Assembly (NCBI GenBank): GCA_021786265.1
Contig: JAJYNP010000094.1
Coordinates: forward strand, 1-39,625
Length of the DNA stretch: 39,625 bases
Direction: 5' to 3'
From: Chloroflexota bacterium
GTDB taxonomy: Bacteria; Chloroflexota; Limnocylindria; Limnocylindrales; CSP1-4
Shown: piece after piece, positions 35,317-39,625 of the stretch
Position numbering within the stretch: the first letter of the stretch is position 1
Layout: each line of letters starts with the position of its first letter
Made by a program: the position numbers and the translations under genes
Notes under the pieces: generated by a model
Told to the model about the DNA's origin: nothing
Database searches by the model: none
Seen by the model: the letters and a program-made list of their open reading frames with translations, nothing else

Positions 35317-37893
35317 ATGCGCGATCCGCGAGGGCTGGGCTGGCGGGCACTCCGTCGCCGGCCGCTGCGCACGGCCCTCACGGTGGCCGGCATCGCCATT
35401 GGCGTCGCGCTCGTCTTCGCCGCGCTCTCGGTGGACGCCGCGGCGTCCAGCGGTGCCGCCGGCTACGCGCGGGAGATCTCCGGCCGTGCCGACCTGGTCG
35501 TGCGGGCATTCGGGGAGGGGACCCTGTCGTCCGCGAGCCTGGCCGCGGTCTCCGGCACACCGGGTGTGCTCGAGACGTCGCCGCAGGTCCGGCGCCCCAC
35601 GTTCGCGTCCGGCCAGGGCGGGCCACTCGGCACGGTGACGCTGGTGGGCGTGGATCCAGCCGCCGACCGTGCGCTCCACGACGAGGCGCTGACCACCGGC
35701 ACCCCGCTCTCGGTGGGTGATCCGGCAGGCGCTCTCGTCCCCGCGTCCTGGGCGCAGGACCACGGCCTGTCGGTGGGCTCGCGGATGACACTCGTCGGCG
35801 GTGGCGGCGAGCACACCTTCACGGTGCGCGGCCTGCTCGCCGGTTCGGGCCCGGCGCTTGCCGATGACGGCCGTCTCGTGTTCACGACGATCGACGCGGC
35901 GCGGTCCCTCTTCGCGGTCGACGCAGGGGCGGCCGACCTGGTCGAGGTGCGCGTGGATCCCGCGGTCGGGGTTGCCGAGGTCGAGACGCGGCTGGAGAAC
36001 CGCCTGACCGCGCAACCGTACCTGCTGTCGACGGCGGCGGACGAGGCGGCCGCGCTCGGGGGAGCCACCCAGGACGTCGGGTCCGGGCTGCTGCTCGTGG
36101 CGGCGATCGTGCTCTTCGTCGGCGCCCTGCTCGTGGCCGACGCGCTCGCGATGTCCGTTGCCGAGCGCACCCGCGAGGTGGGGCTGCTCCGGTCGGCGGG
36201 CGCGACGCGCGGCCAGGTGCACTGGATGGTGCTGGAGGAGGCGCTGTGGCTGGGGGCCGGCGGCACCGTGCTGGGGGTGGTGCTGGGGGCCGCGGCCGCC
36301 GCGGTGCTCGCCTCGATGGTCCGGTCGCTCACAGGTGCCCCGATCGGGGGCGCCGGCCTCGATCCGACCGCGCTGGGGATCGCGGTCCTGCTCGGGCTGC
36401 TGGTCACCCTCGGCGCCGCCCTCGAGCCAGCCTGGCGCGCCGGCCGGGTGCCTCCGGTCGAGGCGCTGCGCCGGGGGCCCGCGCTGTCCGCACCAGCCCC
36501 GCGACTGCGGCGGCTGGCGGTCGCCGGCACCGGGGCCGCGCTGGTGGGGCTGGCCGTACTGGTCGCGGGTGGCTGGGCGGGCGCCGGCGCCCCGGCCGCC
36601 GCCGGCTCGAGCCCCGGGCCGCTCGGAGCCCAGGAGCTGGTGGCCATCGGGGGAGCGCTGGGCATCCTCGTGTTGCTGCTCGTCGCCGGCCTCGTCGCCC
36701 CGGTCGTGCTGCGCATCGCGGGCGCACTGGTGGCGCTGGTGGCCCTGCCGTTCCAGCGGTCGGTACGCGCCGAGTTGCGCCTCGCCCGCGGGGCGGTCTC
36801 CCACGATCCCGGGCGCATCGCGGTGACGTTCGCCGCGCTCACGGTGGGGCTCGCGCTCGTGGTCGCGCTGGCAGGCGTCGCGGAGGGGACCCGGCGGGCC
36901 GGCGAGGCCTGGCTGTCCGACGTCGCCCCGGCCGACCTGGCGGTGGTGGCGATCTCGCCGGTACCGGTCGACTTCGGCGGCGACCTGGCCGCAGTGTCCG
37001 GCGTCGGGTCCGTCACGCCCGTCCGCCTCTTCGATGTCGCGATCGCGGGCCGGCAGGCGTCGGCCATGGCGGTGGACCCGAGGGCGTACGACGCACTGGG
37101 CGCGCTGACCGTGGAGGGCGGCGACCGGCAGGCGGCGTTCGCGTCGCTGCAGGCGGGAGGGGCGGTGCTCGTGCCGCGCTCGGTTGCCGACCGATTCGGG
37201 CTGCGCACCGGCGACCTGCTGGGCCTGTGGACCGCGCAGGGCGTTGCGCAGCTGCGCGTGGCGGCGATCATCGAGCACAGCCTTCCCGGATCGGCCGGCG
37301 AATCGGTGGTGGTGTCGCAGACCGACGCCGTCCGATCCCTGGGGATCGCGGGCGCATCGATGTTCCTCGTGCGCGCGGCGCCGGGTGGGGCGCGGGGACT
37401 CGACGCCAGGCTGTCGGCCGTTGCGGGACAGTACGCGATGTCGGTCGTGAGTCCGTCGGCCGTGGGCGGGGCGATCACGGGCGCGCTCGACCGGACGTTC
37501 GGGCTGCTGGATCTCCTCGCGCTCGCCGCGGTGCTCGTGGCCGCCCTCTGCATCGTGGACGTGCTCGCGATGGACGTAGCCCAGCGGGTCGGGGAGCTGG
37601 GGATCCTGCGGGCGGCCGGCCTGACCCGGCGGCAGGTCTGGCGTTCGGTGGTGGTGGAGGCGGGCATCCTGGGCCTGGCGGGTGCGCTGCTGGGGATCGT
37701 GGCGGGCGTCGCGGTGTCCGTCGCCGTGCTGGTGCTCGGCGGGACCTCCGGCATCCACGCCGCGCTCGAGGTGCCGTGGAGCGCGATCGTCCTCGCGCTG
37801 GTGCTCGGCGTCGGAGGTTCGGTGCTCGCGGCCGCCTACCCTGCTCGCCTTGCGGCCCGGATCGAGATCGCCCGGGCGCTGCGCGTCGAATGA
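35317..37893 (+). CDS. FtsX-like ABC permease (MacB/duplicated FtsX type)
   Basis: 858-residue membrane protein with two FtsX modules in one chain. The first membrane helix is about 20-40, then an extracytoplasmic domain (about 45-245), and helices near 260, 310 and 350. Two more helix regions are near 400 and 440-475. The second module has a helix near 505-525, an outer domain to about 720, and helices near 732, 770 and 815, ending PARLAARIEIARALRVE. That is the ten-helix layout of LolC/E-like duplicated permeases in GC-rich Gram-positives and Chloroflexota. It works with the ATPase just upstream. Substrate unknown. The stop overlaps the lipid-kinase start as ATGA. Confidence 0.9.
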   Translation: MRDPRGLGWRALRRRPLRTALTVAGIAIGVALVFAALSVDAAASSGAAGYAREISGRADLVVRAFGEGTLSSASLAAVSGTPGVLETSPQVRRPTFASGQGGPLGTVTLVGVDPAADRALHDEALTTGTPLSVGDPAGALVPASWAQDHGLSVGSRMTLVGGGGEHTFTVRGLLAGSGPALADDGRLVFTTIDAARSLFAVDAGAADLVEVRVDPAVGVAEVETRLENRLTAQPYLLSTAADEAAALGGATQDVGSGLLLVAAIVLFVGALLVADALAMSVAERTREVGLLRSAGATRGQVHWMVLEEALWLGAGGTVLGVVLGAAAAAVLASMVRSLTGAPIGGAGLDPTALGIAVLLGLLVTLGAALEPAWRAGRVPPVEALRRGPALSAPAPRLRRLAVAGTGAALVGLAVLVAGGWAGAGAPAAAGSSPGPLGAQELVAIGGALGILVLLLVAGLVAPVVLRIAGALVALVALPFQRSVRAELRLARGAVSHDPGRIAVTFAALTVGLALVVALAGVAEGTRRAGEAWLSDVAPADLAVVAISPVPVDFGGDLAAVSGVGSVTPVRLFDVAIAGRQASAMAVDPRAYDALGALTVEGGDRQAAFASLQAGGAVLVPRSVADRFGLRTGDLLGLWTAQGVAQLRVAAIIEHSLPGSAGESVVVSQTDAVRSLGIAGASMFLVRAAPGGARGLDARLSAVAGQYAMSVVSPSAVGGAITGALDRTFGLLDLLALAAVLVAALCIVDVLAMDVAQRVGELGILRAAGLTRRQVWRSVVVEAGILGLAGALLGIVAGVAVSVAVLVLGGTSGIHAALEVPWSAIVLALVLGVGGSVLAAAYPARLAARIEIARALRVE

Positions 37894-38888
37894 GCACGTC
37901 CGCAGGGAGCAGCGCGCCGCTCCGGTTTGTCGCGCACCCGGGAGCCGGCCGTGGCGCCTTCGCGCGCCGGTGGCCGCCCATGGCCGCCGCACTGTCTGCG
38001 CAGGGCGTGGATCACGTCGTGGAGCTCACGTCGCGGGCCGGCGAAGCCAGCGAGCTGGCGCGACGGGCGGCCGACGAAGGCGCGCGGATGGTGGTGGCGG
38101 TCGGCGGTGACGGCACGCTGCACGAGGTGGTCAACGGACTTCTCTCCAGCGGCCGGTCGCCGGGGGATGGGCCGCTGGTGGGGCTGGTCCCGGCGGGGCG
38201 TGGCAGCGACTACGCCCGTGGCATCGGGCTGCCGGCAGATCCGGGCGCGCTGGTCGAGCGCATGGTCGCTGCGCTGCGCGGCGATCCGTCTGCCGTGCAC
38301 GCCGTGGACGCCGGGGAGGTCCGGTACCGACCCACCCACTCGATCGCGGGCCGGCCGGTCGACGGCGCGGCGAGCGAACAGGCGAACCGCTGGTTCATCA
38401 ACGCGGCGGGGACCGGATTCAGCACCTTTGTCGCGCAGCGCGTCTCGCGCTTCCCGGGGCGCCTCGGTGCGTACCTCTACACGGTGGCCGGGCTCGTCAC
38501 CATCGTCGACTGGCGCGACCGGCTCGTCGAGCTCGGTTGGGACGACGGGACGCGCGACGAGGTGCGGGTCGAGTCGGTGGAGGTCGCGCTGGGGCCGTAC
38601 GAGGGCGGCGGGATGCGGGTGGCGCCGGAGGCCGATCCGTCCGACGGGCTGTTCGACGTGGTCACGATCGGCGCGATCAGCCGGCTCGAGATGCTGACGT
38701 TCTCCTGGCGGATCCGGTCGGGCGATCACCTCCGCAGCCCGGCGGTCTCGACCCGACGCACGCGATCCCTGACGATCCGGGCGCTCGACGATGCCGGGGC
38801 GCTCTTCCTGCAGGCGGACGGCGAGCTGCTGGGGCGCGATCCGTTCCGGTTCGACATCGTCCCGTCCGCAGTGCGGTTCGTCTGGTAG
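37890..38888 (+). CDS. Diacylglycerol kinase-family lipid kinase
   Basis: 332-residue cytosolic kinase of the DagK/YegS/BmrU family. It has the nucleotide motif VVAVGGDGTLHEVVNGLL (G72-T76 GGDGT), a substrate loop PAGRGSDYARG near 102 in place of the common PxGTGNDFAR, and the C-terminal acidic QADGELLG near 310. It would phosphorylate diacylglycerol or a related lipid. The ATG overlaps the permease stop, so the ATPase, permease and kinase are likely one transcript. That association hints at a membrane-lipid role for the exporter but does not prove it. Confidence 0.9.
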   Translation: MSTSAGSSAPLRFVAHPGAGRGAFARRWPPMAAALSAQGVDHVVELTSRAGEASELARRAADEGARMVVAVGGDGTLHEVVNGLLSSGRSPGDGPLVGLVPAGRGSDYARGIGLPADPGALVERMVAALRGDPSAVHAVDAGEVRYRPTHSIAGRPVDGAASEQANRWFINAAGTGFSTFVAQRVSRFPGRLGAYLYTVAGLVTIVDWRDRLVELGWDDGTRDEVRVESVEVALGPYEGGGMRVAPEADPSDGLFDVVTIGAISRLEMLTFSWRIRSGDHLRSPAVSTRRTRSLTIRALDDAGALFLQADGELLGRDPFRFDIVPSAVRFVW

Positions 38889-38891
38889 GCT
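38886..38891 (+). promoter_or_regulatory. -10 box of bioY, leaderless layout
   Basis: TAGGCT at 38886-38891 overlaps the stop codon of the kinase gene and lies six bases before the bioY ATG at 38898. No ribosome site. No clear -35. Confidence 0.4.
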
Positions 38892-38897
38892 TCCGCC

Positions 38898-39563
38898 ATG
38901 TTCGCCCAGCCTCGCATGCTCCGTGTGCCGCCGTACGAGCGGGGCATCACCCTCGGCGATTTCTTCCTGCCGATCCGGATCGGTGAGCGCACCTCGGTCC
39001 GGCAACACCACGTCGCGCTGGTGCTCCTGGGCGTGGCGGTCATGGCGCTGTCGGCCCAGGTCGCGATCCGCGTCCCGGGGACGCCGGTGCCGATCACGGG
39101 CCAGACGTTCGGCGTGCTCACGACCGCGACCGCGCTGGGCTTCCGGCGTGGCATCGCGTCGGTCGGCCTGTACCTGGTCCTGGGCTTCGTGCTGCCGATC
39201 TACGCCGGGGGTGCCTCGGGGATCGGGCACATCCTCGCGTCGCAGGACGGTCGCCTGGTGCTGGGTCCGACCGGGGGATACCTGCTCGGGTTCCTGCTGG
39301 CCGCGGCCGTCGCCGGGCGGCTCGCCGAGCTCGGCTGGGACCGGCGCTACGCCGGCGCGCTGGCCGCGATGCTGCTCGGCAACGCGCTGATCTACGTGGC
39401 AGGGCTGCCCTGGCTCGCGATGGCCACAGGGATCTCGACCGGTGAGGCGCTGCGGCAGGGACTGTACCCGTTCGTCGCCGGGGACGCGATCAAGTTCGCA
39501 CTGGCCGCCGCAGTCTTCCCGATCGGCTGGTGGGTCGTGGGGCGCCGCCCGAGCGATCGGTGA
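38898..39563 (+). CDS. bioY: BioY-family biotin transporter S component
   Basis: Membrane protein of 221 residues binding biotin, either alone or with an ECF module. A polar N-terminus of about 38 residues is followed by six hydrophobic helices. Family motifs include VPGTPVPITGQTFGVL, GLYLVLGFVLPIYAGG, GPTGGYLLGFLLAA, and GDAIKFALAAAVFP at the C-terminus. EcfA/EcfT genes are not in the window. It begins nine bases after the kinase stop with its own TAGGCT box, so it may be transcribed separately. A GATCCGCG/CGCGGATC hairpin overlaps its stop. Confidence 0.93.
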   Translation: MFAQPRMLRVPPYERGITLGDFFLPIRIGERTSVRQHHVALVLLGVAVMALSAQVAIRVPGTPVPITGQTFGVLTTATALGFRRGIASVGLYLVLGFVLPIYAGGASGIGHILASQDGRLVLGPTGGYLLGFLLAAAVAGRLAELGWDRRYAGALAAMLLGNALIYVAGLPWLAMATGISTGEALRQGLYPFVAGDAIKFALAAAVFPIGWWVVGRRPSDR

Positions 39564-39579
39564 TCCGCGGTCGCGGATC
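39562..39579 (+). terminator. Hairpin at the end of bioY
   Basis: Perfect 8-bp inverted repeat GATCCGCG (39562-39569) and CGCGGATC (39572-39579) separated by two bases, overlapping the TGA stop. Probably a 6-bp stem with a 6-base loop in RNA. No T-tract. Confidence 0.45.
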
Positions 39580-39625
39580 GCTCGGCACTCATCCTCGACG
39601 ACGATCCGCCCGGCCGCCGCGGTAC

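Noticed and set aside
34498..37992. 1164-residue open frame antisense to the FtsX permease
   Set aside because: Arg/His/Gly-rich mirror frame with no domain; the plus-strand permease is clear.

Overview
The window is chromosomal DNA of a very GC-rich bacterium. Many starts are GTG or TTG, genes are tightly packed with ATGA/GTGA overlaps, and several genes seem to lack a 5' leader (a TAnnnT -10 box six bases before ATG). Gene content (dnaG-rpoD pair, CUT1 sugar ABC genes, xdhC/MocA-type molybdenum maturation genes, long PAS-EAL proteins) fits Chloroflexota of the soil or freshwater Limnocylindria/Ellin6529 type best. That placement is inference; an actinobacterial origin is not excluded from sequence alone.

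Layout. 0-4.2 kb: core replication/transcription genes dnaG and rpoD (ATGA overlap), then a small membrane protein. 4.3-13.7 kb: a sugar catabolic cluster of visibly lower GC than its flanks. It holds a Zn-dependent dehydrogenase, an amidohydrolase-type lactonase, an SDR sugar dehydrogenase, a FAH-family diketo-acid hydrolase, an enolase-superfamily sugar-acid dehydratase and a CUT1 ABC importer (lipoprotein plus two permeases, no ATPase). Together these make up a non-phosphorylating L-fucose/L-rhamnose-type route to pyruvate and L-lactate. 13.7-16.9 kb: a divergent DeoR-type regulator overlapping galT, and a convergent MalK/UgpC-type ATPase that could energise the importer.

17.1-22.6 kb: a GlsB-like membrane protein, then a molybdenum-enzyme maturation block: molybdopterin-binding protein, XdhC/CoxI, a MocA-like nucleotidyltransferase fused to a methyltransferase, a truncated and frameshifted CoxG relic, and moaA. 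No structural molybdenum hydroxylase genes are present. 22.6-27.8 kb: single genes, namely an AadA-like nucleotidyltransferase, a secreted alpha/beta-hydrolase lipoprotein, a Gfo/Idh/MocA oxidoreductase lacking the usual lysine, a small zinc-ribbon tail-anchored protein, a VOC protein and a TetR HTH relic. 27.8-32.9 kb: a convergent c-di-GMP pair, a 1215-residue membrane/PAS/GAF/EAL protein against a membrane/HAMP/GAF/GGDEF protein.

33.2-39.6 kb: tRNA-His, a secreted CAP-domain protein with a Pro/Thr-rich tail, a LolD/MacB-type ABC ATPase with an unusual signature, its large FtsX-type permease, a diacylglycerol-kinase-like lipid kinase and a BioY biotin transporter. No CRISPR array, insertion sequence, phage gene or replication origin was seen. 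The least ordinary items are the low-GC deoxysugar island with a perfect 16-bp hairpin inside the start of its permease gene, the nucleotidyltransferase-methyltransferase fusion beside a decaying coxG, and the recurrent leaderless-promoter layout.
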